From assembly GCF_001611975.1 (NCBI RefSeq), contig NZ_CP014525.1, positions 124,001-188,000 of the forward strand: DNA of 64,000 bases, in the 5' to 3' direction. The stretch's first letter is position 1. Every line of letters begins with the position of its first letter. Both the position numbers and the translations under genes were made by a program. This DNA is from Haematospirillum jordaniae. GTDB lineage: Bacteria > Pseudomonadota > Alphaproteobacteria > Rhodospirillales > Rhodospirillaceae. Shown one piece after another: positions 17,267 to 26,676 of the stretch. The notes under the pieces were generated by a model. It did no database searches, was not told the DNA's origin, and saw only the letters and a list, made by a program, of their open reading frames with translations.

Positions 17267-18613
17267 CTATGACCGCCCCGGAATGGCCGCACGCCCCACC
17301 AGCGGACGTACAGCCTCTCCCAGAAGTTTCACAGACATGCTGGACACCCGCCCCCCTTCAGACAAGGCCTGATCAAGACCATGACGAAGCCAGCTGCTCT
17401 GGATTGTCATAGCCTCCTGAAGGCTTTTCGCACCAACCATGCGACGGGAGTGACTAAGGCTCCTTTCAAAGGATGTCCTAGTCGCTCCCAGCACATTGTT
17501 TGTCATCTGGCGCCATCCACTTACCAAGGCCGTTCCAGCCTCCAGAACAGCATCCAGATGCCCTGCTCCATCCTTGGACAGTCCGGCAAGACGCTGCCGG
17601 ACCCCCCCCCTGCCATCCTTGGTGGAGGCAGGGGAAAAGGAACGTAACAGGGCCGAGGACACCGCACGCAGCGGAGCCGATGCCGACTGAGCCGTCAGCC
17701 CCGGGAAAAAAGATGCTGCAAGTGCTCCGGACGCCCCCGGGCCTTTCGCAGAGGCTTTCTTCCCGGACTTGGCTGAAGAGCCAGCCCGCTTGGCCGAGGT
17801 ACGTCCCGAACGGGCAGCCCTCTTTGCCGGAGTTTTTGCCTTAGCGGCCATTGATGGACGCTTCTTGGCCGATGTCTTGCGCACCGAGCGAGCCGACAGC
17901 AGCGAACGCTTCGCCGTGGCCTTCTTGGCTACCGTCTTGCGAGCGGTTGTTGCCTTCTTGGCCGTGGCCTTCTTGGCTACCGTCTTGCGAGCGGTTGTTG
18001 CCTTCTTGGCCGTGGCCTTCTTGGCTACCGTCTTGCGAGCGGTTGTTGCCTTCTTGGCCGTGGCCTTCTTGGCTACCGTCTTGCGAGCGGTTGTTGCCTT
18101 CTTGGCCGTGGCCTTCTTGGCAGCGGCTTTCTTGGTCGCAGCCTTCTTAGCCGTTGTTGAAGCGGCTGCTTTCTTGGCCGTAGTCGCCTTCTTGGTCGCA
18201 GACTTTGTCACAGACTTGGCAGAGGACGTCGCCTTCTTGGCTGTGGCCTTCTTGGCTGTCGCCTTTTTCTTGGGAGCAGCCTTCTTCTTCACAGGCTTGG
18301 CCGCAGTCGACGTCGAAGAGGACGAAGTACTACCCGAAGCCGAAGACTTGGCCGGCGTCCCTACAGGACGGGACAGCGGCGTGGTCGGGCGTGTCAAAGA
18401 CGAAGATAAGGAGCCCACAGGACGCACCAGAGGCGAGAACGGACGGCCAAGGGGCGGTGTTGGCTTCAGGCCGGAGGCTGCTCCAACGGAAGGGGCAAAA
18501 GCAAGGGGAGCCTTCGGGATGGGCATGGAGGACGGGCGAGGAGAAACCTTGCGCGCCCCCTTGCGCGATGACGCCTTTCGAGAGGCGGGGGAAGACGGTT
18601 TGCTGGTGGTCAT
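17267..18613 (-). CDS. phasin-like protein with histone-H1-like Lys/Ala tail
   Basis: 448-residue basic protein. A Pro/Ser/Lys-rich N-terminus (1-105) leads into a region of AAKKA-type repeats (about 110-290) like eukaryotic H1 tails and the PhaF tail of Pseudomonas. Four of these are near-identical 16-residue units (KKATAKKATTARKTVA). The C-terminal part (about 330-448) has an amphipathic helical pattern with LSKDGAGHLDAVLEAGTALV and QEAMTIQSSWLRHGLDQAL, resembling phasin domains that coat polyhydroxyalkanoate granules. The likely role is to bind granules and DNA, helping granule partition. ATG 18613 follows GAGGAG by ten bases. A pure DNA-binding histone-like role is the alternative. Confidence 0.72.
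   Translation of the reverse strand: MTTSKPSSPASRKASSRKGARKVSPRPSSMPIPKAPLAFAPSVGAASGLKPTPPLGRPFSPLVRPVGSLSSSLTRPTTPLSRPVGTPAKSSASGSTSSSSTSTAAKPVKKKAAPKKKATAKKATAKKATSSAKSVTKSATKKATTAKKAAASTTAKKAATKKAAAKKATAKKATTARKTVAKKATAKKATTARKTVAKKATAKKATTARKTVAKKATAKKATTARKTVAKKATAKRSLLSARSVRKTSAKKRPSMAAKAKTPAKRAARSGRTSAKRAGSSAKSGKKASAKGPGASGALAASFFPGLTAQSASAPLRAVSSALLRSFSPASTKDGRGGVRQRLAGLSKDGAGHLDAVLEAGTALVSGWRQMTNNVLGATRTSFERSLSHSRRMVGAKSLQEAMTIQSSWLRHGLDQALSEGGRVSSMSVKLLGEAVRPLVGRAAIPGRS
17917..18122. repeat. four tandem 48-bp repeats inside the phasin-like gene
   Basis: The element ACCGTCTTGCGAGCGG recurs at 17931, 17979, 18027 and 18075, exactly 48 bases apart, and the intervening bases are identical. 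The unit keeps the reading frame (16 codons), so copy-number change would lengthen or shorten the Lys/Ala tail without breaking the protein. Confidence 0.93.
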
Positions 18614-19001
18614 GATACTTTTGCTCCTCACGGGAATAGCCGATGACAAAAACTGAGAACGGCCATGTCACTTGTCCCAAGCAGGACTGACACGGAACAC
18701 CCCCGGAACGTCATCTGCTTTTCCGACTGCACGCCCCTGGCAGACCTTCCACCAGAGATCAGCAACACAGACAAAGACTCCCGGGCCACTACGGTGCCAA
18801 AACGCAGCAGGCGCCCTCGTTATCAGGTTATTTTCACAACCGGGTCAACAACCCCTCACCCATGCTTGTCCACACAGAATATCGGCAGCAGACAAATCTT
18901 CCCCCCACCTGTGTGGACACTGCCTCTGCTTTTTCTTATTGTACGGGTGGAACTGCCTTGTCATTCCTGCCCGAACATCCTGAACAACATGGGGATATCC
19001 A
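18614..19001. other. 388-base divergent promoter region
   Basis: This lies between the phasin-like gene (minus) and the carboxypeptidase gene (plus) and must hold both promoters. No RNA gene or conserved small ORF was recognised. One minus-strand promoter candidate is listed separately. Confidence 0.5.
18819..18848 (-). promoter_or_regulatory. possible sigma-70-type promoter for the phasin-like gene
   Basis: On the minus strand TTGACC (18848-18843) is followed after 18 bases by GATAAC (18824-18819), four of six matches to each of the best -10 positions. It points toward the phasin-like gene, with a leader of about 200 bases. This rests on pattern only. Confidence 0.3.
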
Positions 19002-20279
19002 GTGTACGCAGCCCGCACCTTCCTGGACATGAAACGGCTTGTACGGGTAATGGCGCCTGCCTTGGTCCTTTTGGTCATGGTATCGGGGCATTCCGGAAAT
19101 GCGTCTGCACGGACGTATGCATCAATCGTCGTTGATGCCGATACAGGCAGAGTCATCCATGAAACCAACGCTGATGCCCGTATTTACCCCGCATCCCTCA
19201 CCAAAATGATGTCCTTGTATCTTCTTTTTGAATCTATTGAGAAAAAGAAGCTCAGACTCAACGACAGCATGAAAGCATCTCAGAGGGCAGTGCGCCAACC
19301 TCCCAGCAAGCTGGGCCTGAGAGTCGGGCAAAGCATTGCTGTGGAATCCGCCATAAAAGCGCTTGTGGTCAAGTCAGCCAACGATGTTGCTGTTGTGGTC
19401 GCGGAACACCTAGGCCGCACAGAAAGCGGATTCGCCGCCATGATGACCAAAAAAGCAAAAGCACTGGGCATGACTGGAACTGTGTTCCGCAATGCTTCTG
19501 GCCTGCCTCATAGAGGACAGTTTTCTACGGCACGGGATCTGATGAAGCTCTCTGTCGCGCTAAAGCGTGACTTTCCGTCCTACTATAAATATTTCTCGGT
19601 GCAGAGCTTTGACTATGCTGGAGCCACGCTGGAAACCCACAACCGGGTCCTGAAGAACTATGATGGCGCCGATGGGCTGAAAACGGGCTATATCAACGCA
19701 TCGGGCTTTAATGTTGCAACCTCTGCACGTCGTGGACACGTGTCCTTAGTCGGCGTTGTAATTGGCGGCAGAACCGCTATGGCGCGGGATCGCCATATGA
19801 TGGACCTTCTGGACAAAAGCTTTCTTTCAGCTGGAGTCATGTCACCGCACGCGTACCAAAGGGCACAGGCTGACAGCAACCACGCCGACGAATACAGGGT
19901 ATCTGCACAGAGCCAAGCTGTCCCAGCATCCTATAAAAAGGGACAAGCTGGCGAGAATCGCCAGAACAAGCGGAAAGACATAGCAAGCCAACGCGCTGCG
20001 GGGGAAACTTGGGGCATACAAGTCGGTGCTTTCAAGGGCATGGAAAGCGCTGACAAAGAAGCCAAGAGAGCGGCCTCTGCCCTGAAAAGGGGGAGCGGTG
20101 GTATTCCTTTGGTCGTTCCAGCTTCGTCGGCAGGATCAAAGAATCCGCTGTACCGGGCTAGGCTTATTGGCTTTGATACGGAACGCCACGCCCGCAATGC
20201 CTGTAATGCTCTAAAAAAGAAGGCGTTTCGCTGTGCTGTTGTCAGCCCAGGGCCTGTTGAAGTCGCCATGACCCCCTGA
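19002..20279 (+). CDS. D-alanyl-D-alanine carboxypeptidase with C-terminal SPOR domain
   Basis: 425-residue low-molecular-mass penicillin-binding protein (S11 family). The N-terminal signal sequence ends near NASA. The catalytic motifs are SLTK (65-68), SAN (125-127) and KTG (227-229). A Lys-rich linker leads to a SPOR-like domain from WGIQVGAF (about 345) to the end, which would bind denuded glycan at the septum. It trims pentapeptides in the periplasm. The GTG at 19002 follows GGGGA by six bases; ATG 19029 would give a shorter, more classical signal peptide but lacks a ribosome site. It converges on pgm with a 15-base gap. Confidence 0.9.
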   Translation: MYAARTFLDMKRLVRVMAPALVLLVMVSGHSGNASARTYASIVVDADTGRVIHETNADARIYPASLTKMMSLYLLFESIEKKKLRLNDSMKASQRAVRQPPSKLGLRVGQSIAVESAIKALVVKSANDVAVVVAEHLGRTESGFAAMMTKKAKALGMTGTVFRNASGLPHRGQFSTARDLMKLSVALKRDFPSYYKYFSVQSFDYAGATLETHNRVLKNYDGADGLKTGYINASGFNVATSARRGHVSLVGVVIGGRTAMARDRHMMDLLDKSFLSAGVMSPHAYQRAQADSNHADEYRVSAQSQAVPASYKKGQAGENRQNKRKDIASQRAAGETWGIQVGAFKGMESADKEAKRAASALKRGSGGIPLVVPASSAGSKNPLYRARLIGFDTERHARNACNALKKKAFRCAVVSPGPVEVAMTP

Positions 20280-20294
20280 ATCCGACTCCAAAAC

Positions 20295-21932
20295 TCAGGT
20301 CACGAGGGACGGCCTGCTACGCCCTGTACGCGCATGGATCCCTGTCAGACTCTCTACTGCATGCATCAGAGGCATCAACGCAATGCCCGTTTCTTGATTG
20401 TGATACGCAGGGTCAGGTTCAAAACGCTCCAGATAAACGCGCAGCGTGGAGCCTCCAGTCCCGGTTCCGGATAAACGAAGGGTAGCGCGAGCCCCCCCGG
20501 AAAAAATGATTCGAATCCCCTGCTTGGACGAAACCGTTCCATCCACAGGGTCCGTATAGGAAAAATCATCGGCCCCCTGCACCATCATATCTCCCACAGT
20601 ACGACCGGGTAGATTGGGCAGAGCCGCGCGCACATCATGCAAAAGAGAATCGGCACAGACAGAACTGATGTCCTCGTAATCATGGCGCGCATAGAATGTA
20701 CGCCCGAATTGTTTCCAGTGCTCCTGCACCAAGGATCTAACTCCTTGACCATGGCGAGCCAGGATATTCAGCCACATCAGGACAGCCCATAAACCATCCT
20801 TTTCCCGCACATGCCAAGACCCCGTACCAAAGCTTTCTTCCCCGCACAGGCTGACCTTCCCGGCATCAAGAAGAGAGCCAAAGAATTTCCAGCCTGTTGG
20901 AGTCTCGAAGCAAGGAACTCCCAACACCTGCGCTACCCGGTCAACAGCGGTTGACGTTGGCATGGAGCGTGCCACCCCGACGATTCCACCCGCATATCCC
21001 GGACACACGGCCGCATGCTCAACCAAAACGGCCAAACTGTCGGAAGGAGTGACAAAGAACCCCGGCCCCATAATCATGTTGCGGTCGCCATCTCCATCAG
21101 ACGCTGCCCCGAAATCAGGTGCATCTGGCGCGGACATGCGCCCTACAAGATCACGGGCATACACAAGATTGGGATCAGGATGCCCCCCGCCAAAGTCTTC
21201 ACGGGGGATTCCATTAATTACACTGCCCTTTGCCGCCCCCAGACGATTCTCAAAGATTTCGACTGCATAAGGTCCCGTCACGGCGTGCATGGCATCAAAA
21301 CACATACGAAACCCAGATGCGAACAGAGAGCGAATCGCATCAAAGTCAAACAGGGTTTCCATCAAACCGGCATAATCCGATACAGGATCAATAACCCGGA
21401 TCGTCGTACCACCGATTCGAACGTCACCACATTTTTCAAGATCAAGGTCCGGTATATCCGCAATACGATACTGGCGAATCGTTTCAGTTGCCTTAAACAC
21501 AGCCTCTGTCAAAGTCTCCGGCGCCGGGGCACCCGAGGCAATGTTGTACTTGATCCCAAAATCACCATCGGGCCCGCCAGGATTATGGCTGGCCGAAAGA
21601 ATTAACCCACCCAAGGCACCAGAGGAACGGATGATACAGGATACAGCCGGAGTCGACAGCAACCCACCCTGCCCAACCAAGATGCAGCCAAACCCAGCTG
21701 CAACCGCCATCTTCAGAATCGTCTGAACAGCGTGGGGATTATGCCAACGACCATCACCCCCGACAACAAGCGTCCCGCCAGCTGGATCCTCCAGACAGTC
21801 GAAAATGCACTGCACAAAGTTTTCCAGATAATGCGGCTGCCGGAAGACCCGCACAGGCTTCCGAAGCCCGGACGTGCCGGGCTTCTGATCAGGGAAAGGC
21901 GTTGTACACACCGTCCGGATGACCGGAGTCAT
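20295..21932 (-). CDS. pgm: phosphoglucomutase (alpha-D-glucose-1,6-phosphate dependent)
   Basis: 545-residue phosphohexomutase interconverting glucose 1-phosphate and glucose 6-phosphate. The phosphoserine loop ILSASHNPGGPDGDFGIKY (about 111-129) carries the active Ser, the metal loop is DGDGDRNM, the sugar loop is CGEESFGTGS and the phosphate-binding end is RLSGTGTGGSTLRVY. Length and motifs fit the eukaryote-like PGM group, not the shorter PMM/PGM group. ATG 21932 is chosen because GGAGG (21941-21937) precedes it by five bases. It is the last gene of ugd-pgm, whose products lie on the glucose 6-phosphate to UDP-glucuronate route together with galU. Confidence 0.94.
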   Translation of the reverse strand: MTPVIRTVCTTPFPDQKPGTSGLRKPVRVFRQPHYLENFVQCIFDCLEDPAGGTLVVGGDGRWHNPHAVQTILKMAVAAGFGCILVGQGGLLSTPAVSCIIRSSGALGGLILSASHNPGGPDGDFGIKYNIASGAPAPETLTEAVFKATETIRQYRIADIPDLDLEKCGDVRIGGTTIRVIDPVSDYAGLMETLFDFDAIRSLFASGFRMCFDAMHAVTGPYAVEIFENRLGAAKGSVINGIPREDFGGGHPDPNLVYARDLVGRMSAPDAPDFGAASDGDGDRNMIMGPGFFVTPSDSLAVLVEHAAVCPGYAGGIVGVARSMPTSTAVDRVAQVLGVPCFETPTGWKFFGSLLDAGKVSLCGEESFGTGSWHVREKDGLWAVLMWLNILARHGQGVRSLVQEHWKQFGRTFYARHDYEDISSVCADSLLHDVRAALPNLPGRTVGDMMVQGADDFSYTDPVDGTVSSKQGIRIIFSGGARATLRLSGTGTGGSTLRVYLERFEPDPAYHNQETGIALMPLMHAVESLTGIHARTGRSRPSLVT

Positions 21933-21961
21933 GATCCCTCCAACAGCCGCAACGGGAATCA

Positions 21962-23281
21962 CTATGGCCTATCCACCTGTGGACGGCCAACACTCTGGTA
22001 ACGGAAACCAGCCGCACGCATGTCATGCGGATTATAAACATTACGCAGATCAATCATCGCAGGCTCCTTCAGCAGCTCACGCATTTTCTGGATGCTGAGA
22101 TTCCTGAACTGGTTCCACTCCGTCAGAATAACGACGGCATCCGCCCCCTGCATGGCAGCGTAGGCATCGTCACAACACACCATACCAGGAATAAGCTGGC
22201 CGGCCTCGCGCATGCCTTCCGGATCATAAGCCCGAATTGCAGCACCGGCTTCCATCAAGGCCGGGACGATATCAAGGGCAGGCGCGTCACGCATGTCATC
22301 GGTGTTAGGCTTGAAGGTCAAACCAAGAACGGCCAGCGTCTTGCCCTGAACAGACCCGCCAACAAACGCGATGATGCGATCTGCCATCTGCCTTTTACGG
22401 CAGGCATTCACATCAACGACAGTCTCGATAATACGCAGCGGCGAACCAGAGTCCCGGGCAGTCTGAACCAAAGCCATGGTATCCTTGGGGAAGCACGATC
22501 CCCCATACCCGGGACCAGGATGCAGGAACTTCTTGCCAATACGCCCATCAAGCCCAATACCACGGGCCACATCGTGGACATTCGCACCAACCTTTTCACA
22601 GAGGTCTGCGATTTCGTTGATGAAGGTAATCTTCATCGCAAGAAATGTATTGGCCGCATACTTGGTCAGCTCACTGGATTCAAGACCCGTGAACAGGATG
22701 GGTGTTTCGATCAGGTGCAGCGGACGATACAACTGACGCATGACATCACGGGCGCGATCACTTTCAACACCAATGACTACCCGGTCAGGGCGCATGAAGT
22801 CCTCGATCGCTGATCCCTCACGCAGGAATTCGGGATTGGAAACAACATCAAAGTCCGCATCAGGGCGTGTTTCGCGAATAATACGCGCCACTTCCCGCCC
22901 TGTACCCACCGGAACCGTCGACTTTGTCACGATCACGGTATAGCCACTGACAGCCCCGGCAATTTCACGCGCGGCGGCATATACATAAGATAGGTCCGCA
23001 TGGCCACCGCCACGACGGGTCGGCGTTCCAACTGCAATAAAGACCGCATCCACCCCTTTGACAGACTCAGCCAGATCCGTGGAGAAAGACAGACGACCGG
23101 CACGGACATTACGCCCCACCATCTCGTCTAACCCAGGCTCATAGATAGGAATTTCCCCGCGACGAAGGCGCTCTATCTTGGATAGGTCCTTGTCAACACA
23201 GATGACTTCCGTTCCAAACTCGGAAAAACAGGCGCCCGATACCAACCCCACATAACCGGTGCCAATCATGGCAATACGCAT
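21962..23281 (-). CDS. ugd: UDP-glucose 6-dehydrogenase
   Basis: 439-residue NAD-dependent enzyme converting UDP-glucose to UDP-glucuronate by two oxidations. The N-terminal Rossmann motif is IGTGYVGLVSGACFSEFG (6-23). STVPVGTG and NPEFLREGSAIEDF lie in the central part, the catalytic Cys is in GPGYGGSCFPKD (near 260), and LTFKPNTDDMRDAPA is the C-terminal binding domain. ATG 23281 is used; seven further codons upstream are out of family pattern. pgm starts 29 bases downstream and galU is upstream with a 100-base gap, so the three make precursors for exopolysaccharide or lipopolysaccharide. Confidence 0.95.
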   Translation of the reverse strand: MRIAMIGTGYVGLVSGACFSEFGTEVICVDKDLSKIERLRRGEIPIYEPGLDEMVGRNVRAGRLSFSTDLAESVKGVDAVFIAVGTPTRRGGGHADLSYVYAAAREIAGAVSGYTVIVTKSTVPVGTGREVARIIRETRPDADFDVVSNPEFLREGSAIEDFMRPDRVVIGVESDRARDVMRQLYRPLHLIETPILFTGLESSELTKYAANTFLAMKITFINEIADLCEKVGANVHDVARGIGLDGRIGKKFLHPGPGYGGSCFPKDTMALVQTARDSGSPLRIIETVVDVNACRKRQMADRIIAFVGGSVQGKTLAVLGLTFKPNTDDMRDAPALDIVPALMEAGAAIRAYDPEGMREAGQLIPGMVCCDDAYAAMQGADAVVILTEWNQFRNLSIQKMRELLKEPAMIDLRNVYNPHDMRAAGFRYQSVGRPQVDRP

Positions 23282-23381
23282 GGCAAACGTCCTTGGCAAC
23301 ATATGTGATGGTAAAACAGAAGAAACGCTTCAGAACCGGCACCATCACCCAACCGGACAGAAAACACAGCATAAACATTGA

Positions 23382-24263
23382 TCAAAGAACGTGGGCATAA
23401 GCCTTGATAACATTACCCAGACGCTCTTTCATTCCTTCCCGAGCCAAACCAAATGCAATATTGGCTTCTATAAACCCGACCTTGTCACCGCAATCAAAAC
23501 GGGTTCCTTCGAACCGGTAGCCGTGCAACGGAACCTGACCCACCGTAGCCGCAATGGCATCTGTCAACTGGATCTCCCCCCCGCTGCCCCGGGGCGTTTG
23601 CTCCAGAGTTCGCATAACGACGGGATCGAGGATATACCGGCCAATGACAGCCAGCGTGGACGGTGCCTGCTCCGGCGCAGGCTTCTCTACCATGCCACGC
23701 GCACGGGCTAACCGGCCGCTCTCGCTTTCAATATCCAGAATGCCGTACCGGTCTGTCCGGTCGCGCGGAACATCTTCCACAGCCAGAACATTACCACCCC
23801 CCACACTGTTCCAGGCTTCTATCAACTGACCGATACAGGGGCGATCGCTCATGACCAGATCATCGGGTAAAATAACGGCAAAGGGCTCATCACCAACAAA
23901 CGAACGGGCACACCACACGGCATGTCCCAGTCCCTGTGGCTCCTGCTGCCTTGTGGAAACAATGGTACCCGGCTGGGGCATACCCCCCATCAGCTCATCC
24001 AGATGCTCATTCTTACCTCGCTCACGCAGAAGGGCTTCCAGCTCGGGGGCGTGATCGAAGTGATCAACCAGAACAGCCTTCCCACGACCTGTCACAAACA
24101 GGCAGTACTCAATACCGGCTTTCCAAGCCTCTTCTACAGCGTACTGTATCAGGGGCTTGTCAACGACGGGCAGCATTTCCTTGGCTACCAGCTTGGTCGC
24201 AGGCAGGAAGCGGGTCCCCAAGCCAGCAACGGGAAAAACAGCTTTACGTACACGACGGGTCAT
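23382..24263 (-). CDS. galU: UTP--glucose-1-phosphate uridylyltransferase
   Basis: 293-residue nucleotidyltransferase making UDP-glucose from glucose 1-phosphate and UTP. The signature FPVAGLGTRFLPATKLVAKEM begins at about residue 9, VVDKPLIQYAVEEA follows, and later blocks are EPQGLGHAVWCA, LPDDLV, GMVEKPAPEQAPS, GEIQLTDAI and FDCGDKVGF. These are diagnostic of the bacterial GalU type. ATG 24263 follows GAGG. It precedes ugd and pgm on the same strand and supplies their substrate. Confidence 0.95.
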   Translation of the reverse strand: MTRRVRKAVFPVAGLGTRFLPATKLVAKEMLPVVDKPLIQYAVEEAWKAGIEYCLFVTGRGKAVLVDHFDHAPELEALLRERGKNEHLDELMGGMPQPGTIVSTRQQEPQGLGHAVWCARSFVGDEPFAVILPDDLVMSDRPCIGQLIEAWNSVGGGNVLAVEDVPRDRTDRYGILDIESESGRLARARGMVEKPAPEQAPSTLAVIGRYILDPVVMRTLEQTPRGSGGEIQLTDAIAATVGQVPLHGYRFEGTRFDCGDKVGFIEANIAFGLAREGMKERLGNVIKAYAHVL

Positions 24264-24441
24264 CAGAACCTCATCCGGACCATTGTACCCGCACCCTGCG
24301 CAGAGAGCCGGGAATACAACACACAATACGCCAACGGCTCACATAAAGCCCCGACAAGGGACCATCTTCTGCCACGACGGCAGAAACATGGCAACTGATC
24401 TTGGGGTATATCCACCCCCTGCATCTGGAATACCTGATTTT

Positions 24442-24903
24442 TTAACCCTTCAGTAGAACCTGGCGGGCCTCGTTCAGGCGTGCGGCCAAATAAGCACTCC
24501 CACCACGGTCTGGGTGAAGCTTGTGAATCAATCTAAGATAAGCAGACTGAACAGATTCCCGGCTAGGGTTGGCGGGCAAATCCAGAATCTGCAAAGCCTC
24601 TGCCCGGTCCATGGGACTTGAGGCTGACGAAGAACTTTCCTTCCTTGAAGCGCGATCATGCTCCGACTCCCCCCACCACGTTCGCAGAAATGAAAAAAGC
24701 CAAGGGGCCACAAGAATCAGGCCAGCCAGAGCTACTGCAAGCCGCCCACTGGCTGCCAGCAAAACACATATTAAGAGGGAGGATACGAGACACGCAATCC
24801 TGACGGGTCTGGAACCACAGGGCCGGGCCGGACTCCTGATTATCCACCCACCCGCCATCACCAGAAACAGGCACAACAAGATCACTGGAACAAAAGGCAC
24901 CAT
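24442..24903 (-). CDS. membrane-anchored J-domain protein
   Basis: 153-residue protein with hydrophobic segments at about 2-21, 36-52 and 54-75, then a charged linker and a C-terminal J domain (100-153). The J-domain HPD is at 130-132 (LIHKLHPDRGGSAYLAARLN). The layout resembles mitochondrial Tim14/Pam18 and the alphaproteobacterial TerB-less DjlA-like proteins. It should recruit DnaK to the inner membrane; the client is unknown. ATG 24903 follows GGGGGA. It begins 16 bases after the mipZ stop, so it is likely co-transcribed with mipZ. Confidence 0.85.
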   Translation of the reverse strand: MVPFVPVILLCLFLVMAGGWIIRSPARPCGSRPVRIACLVSSLLICVLLAASGRLAVALAGLILVAPWLFSFLRTWWGESEHDRASRKESSSSASSPMDRAEALQILDLPANPSRESVQSAYLRLIHKLHPDRGGSAYLAARLNEARQVLLKG

Positions 24904-24919
24904 GGGCTTCCCCCATTCA

Positions 24920-25726
24920 TCACCCGGCAACAGCCATATGAGCCCTGCCAATTGCATCCAGAAGTGCACGCAGTTCCTGTTTTGCCGCAACATGCGACAT
25001 GCTCATTTCCAGCGCAACACCATCCTTGTTCAGATCCAGCAGCGTCAAACCAGACAGAAACAGCTCGCGGTATATCACCCGCTCCCCCAAGCCACGAATG
25101 CTGACAAAGCGCAAACGCTGCGACAATTCTTCGACCAAGCGCTCCATCTCGACCTTGTTACGTGCAGCAAGATGGGACAAGCGGTTACGCAGGACCACCC
25201 AGGCAATCTGCCCACCATCACGGGCCGCGCGGCGCTTCTTGATTTCGAACACCATGGAAGAATAGTGGCTGAAGCCCTTGATCGTCAGTGTCTCGGGATC
25301 AACCCGGGCCAAAACATCCAGATCGATGAAACTATCATTGAGCGGCGTAATCAACGTATCGGCGTAGGAATGGCCAGCCCGGGACAAATAGGTATCAGCG
25401 CCGGGCGTATCAATGATCACTGTGTCACAACGCGTCCGCAGATCATCAACAATCGCCTTCAGCTTAGCCTCATCCAGAGCTTGATTCCCGCTCAACAGCA
25501 AAGGGTAATGCTCGGGCATTGGCAGAGAAACAGCGTGACGGCATGCATAGGCACGACGATTTTCTATGTAGCGAGTTAGCGTCGCCTGGCGGGCATCAAG
25601 ATCAATGGTCCCGACCCTTAGCCCACCGCGGAGCAAACTGACGATCAGGTGCATGGAGACTGTTGATTTACCCGACCCCCCCTTCTCGTTACCAACGACG
25701 ATAATATGAGCCGAGGACTGGACCAT
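24920..25726 (-). CDS. mipZ: division-plane positioning ATPase MipZ
   Basis: 268-residue ParA/MinD-superfamily P-loop ATPase. The deviant Walker A is NEKGGSGKST at 13-22. TIDLDARQATLTRYIENR follows, and IIDTPGADTYLSRAGHSYAD is the Walker B region. These are the MipZ-specific sequences and not those of chromosomal ParA. MipZ forms a bipolar gradient with ParB and keeps FtsZ from assembling away from midcell. It is divergent from the 25977 gene and followed by the J-domain gene. Confidence 0.93.
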   Translation of the reverse strand: MVQSSAHIIVVGNEKGGSGKSTVSMHLIVSLLRGGLRVGTIDLDARQATLTRYIENRRAYACRHAVSLPMPEHYPLLLSGNQALDEAKLKAIVDDLRTRCDTVIIDTPGADTYLSRAGHSYADTLITPLNDSFIDLDVLARVDPETLTIKGFSHYSSMVFEIKKRRAARDGGQIAWVVLRNRLSHLAARNKVEMERLVEELSQRLRFVSIRGLGERVIYRELFLSGLTLLDLNKDGVALEMSMSHVAAKQELRALLDAIGRAHMAVAG

Positions 25727-25976
25727 GCGCTATCCCGATTGATTTCAGGACCACCCATCACTGTGGTACCCGATACGATTTTCCCGACGGCACACGACTT
25801 GCTTCCTGAATTCAATCAAGGGACAAACCAGAAGGCCGCACTGTGGCAGGACTTTACAGCCGTCTTCCAGATGGCGCAATGCTCCTGCCAAGCTTGCCCA
25901 AATGAACATCGTCTTGATATAACGCGCACACATAATAAACCTTTTGTAAGAAAAACGCGCTGGAGATGCAGATTTC

Positions 25977-26525
25977 ATGGCCATTACCTTGGAGGCACGC
26001 CACTCCTCGGTCACCCGCGAACCATTGGAAATAGGCCGTTTTCTCGACCAGCTTGAAAGGCGCATCCATTTTCTGTCTGACATAGCCGAGAATGTTTGCC
26101 GACGCGCCCAGTCTCCGGGAACCGAGGTCCTGCGCTTTACAGAGTATACGCGCTGCCGTGATAGGGCATCGGAATGCTGGGCTTTTGCCATCATCATCGA
26201 TCGCAGACTGCAGGATTATGACGGCCTAGACAGAGGCAAGCTTCTTGAGCGATTCAACCGCTTGTCTGTTGATATATGGGCTATTCTTCTTCGAGCATCC
26301 CTGACCTTTCTGACCGCTCTTTCCAATGAGCCTCATCTTCCCTTGGGATCACGGGAGATTTTCCTGCGGGAAATTCGCACCCTTCACGACACCCACCGCC
26401 TGCTCTCAAAACCTCGTTATGCCAAACTACTTGACGAGGCAGCGCACAAGAGCCGCAAGAAAGCTGCAAAAATACTGAGTGAAATCATTGCCCGTGCGCC
26501 CTCTTTGCTCGACTTTGGCACCTGA
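25977..26525 (+). CDS. hypothetical protein, helical, divergent from mipZ
   Basis: 182-residue soluble protein not recognised. It is almost all predicted helix, rich in Arg, Leu and Glu, with no signal peptide or membrane segment. Notable parts are EIGRFLDQLERRIHFLSDIAENVCRR near the start and LLDEAAHKSRKKAAKILSEI near the end. The plus-strand frame is preferred over a 150-codon minus-strand frame over 25745-26197 because it is longer, ends cleanly and has a start (ATG 25977) after GGAGATG. The position opposite mipZ might suggest a cell-cycle link, but this is only context. Confidence 0.6.
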   Translation: MAITLEARHSSVTREPLEIGRFLDQLERRIHFLSDIAENVCRRAQSPGTEVLRFTEYTRCRDRASECWAFAIIIDRRLQDYDGLDRGKLLERFNRLSVDIWAILLRASLTFLTALSNEPHLPLGSREIFLREIRTLHDTHRLLSKPRYAKLLDEAAHKSRKKAAKILSEIIARAPSLLDFGT

Positions 26526-26676
26526 AGTCCGGTGCAAAAACCAAGAGACAGATGAACAAACATTCTTTCAGGACAATATGCAGCGTAGACGGACTCTTCA
26601 TGCGGTGTAACATAGCATCGGAGAAGAAAACCGTGGCTCTGGCCCGGGCATACAGTAGCCCCGCAAAGGAAAGCCT

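Noticed and set aside
17917..18122. Regular repeats that could look like a CRISPR array
   Set aside because: The repeats are directly adjacent without unique spacers, keep a reading frame and lie inside a coding gene.
17769..18656. Long open frame on the plus strand opposite the phasin-like gene
   Set aside because: It is the antisense reading of the Lys/Ala repeat, giving a repetitive Ala/Phe/Leu/Val sequence with no start context. The minus-strand gene explains the region better.
25745..26197. Minus-strand frame opposite the 25977 gene
   Set aside because: It overlaps the longer plus-strand frame, has a poor start and an unlikely composition. The plus-strand frame is preferred, with modest confidence.
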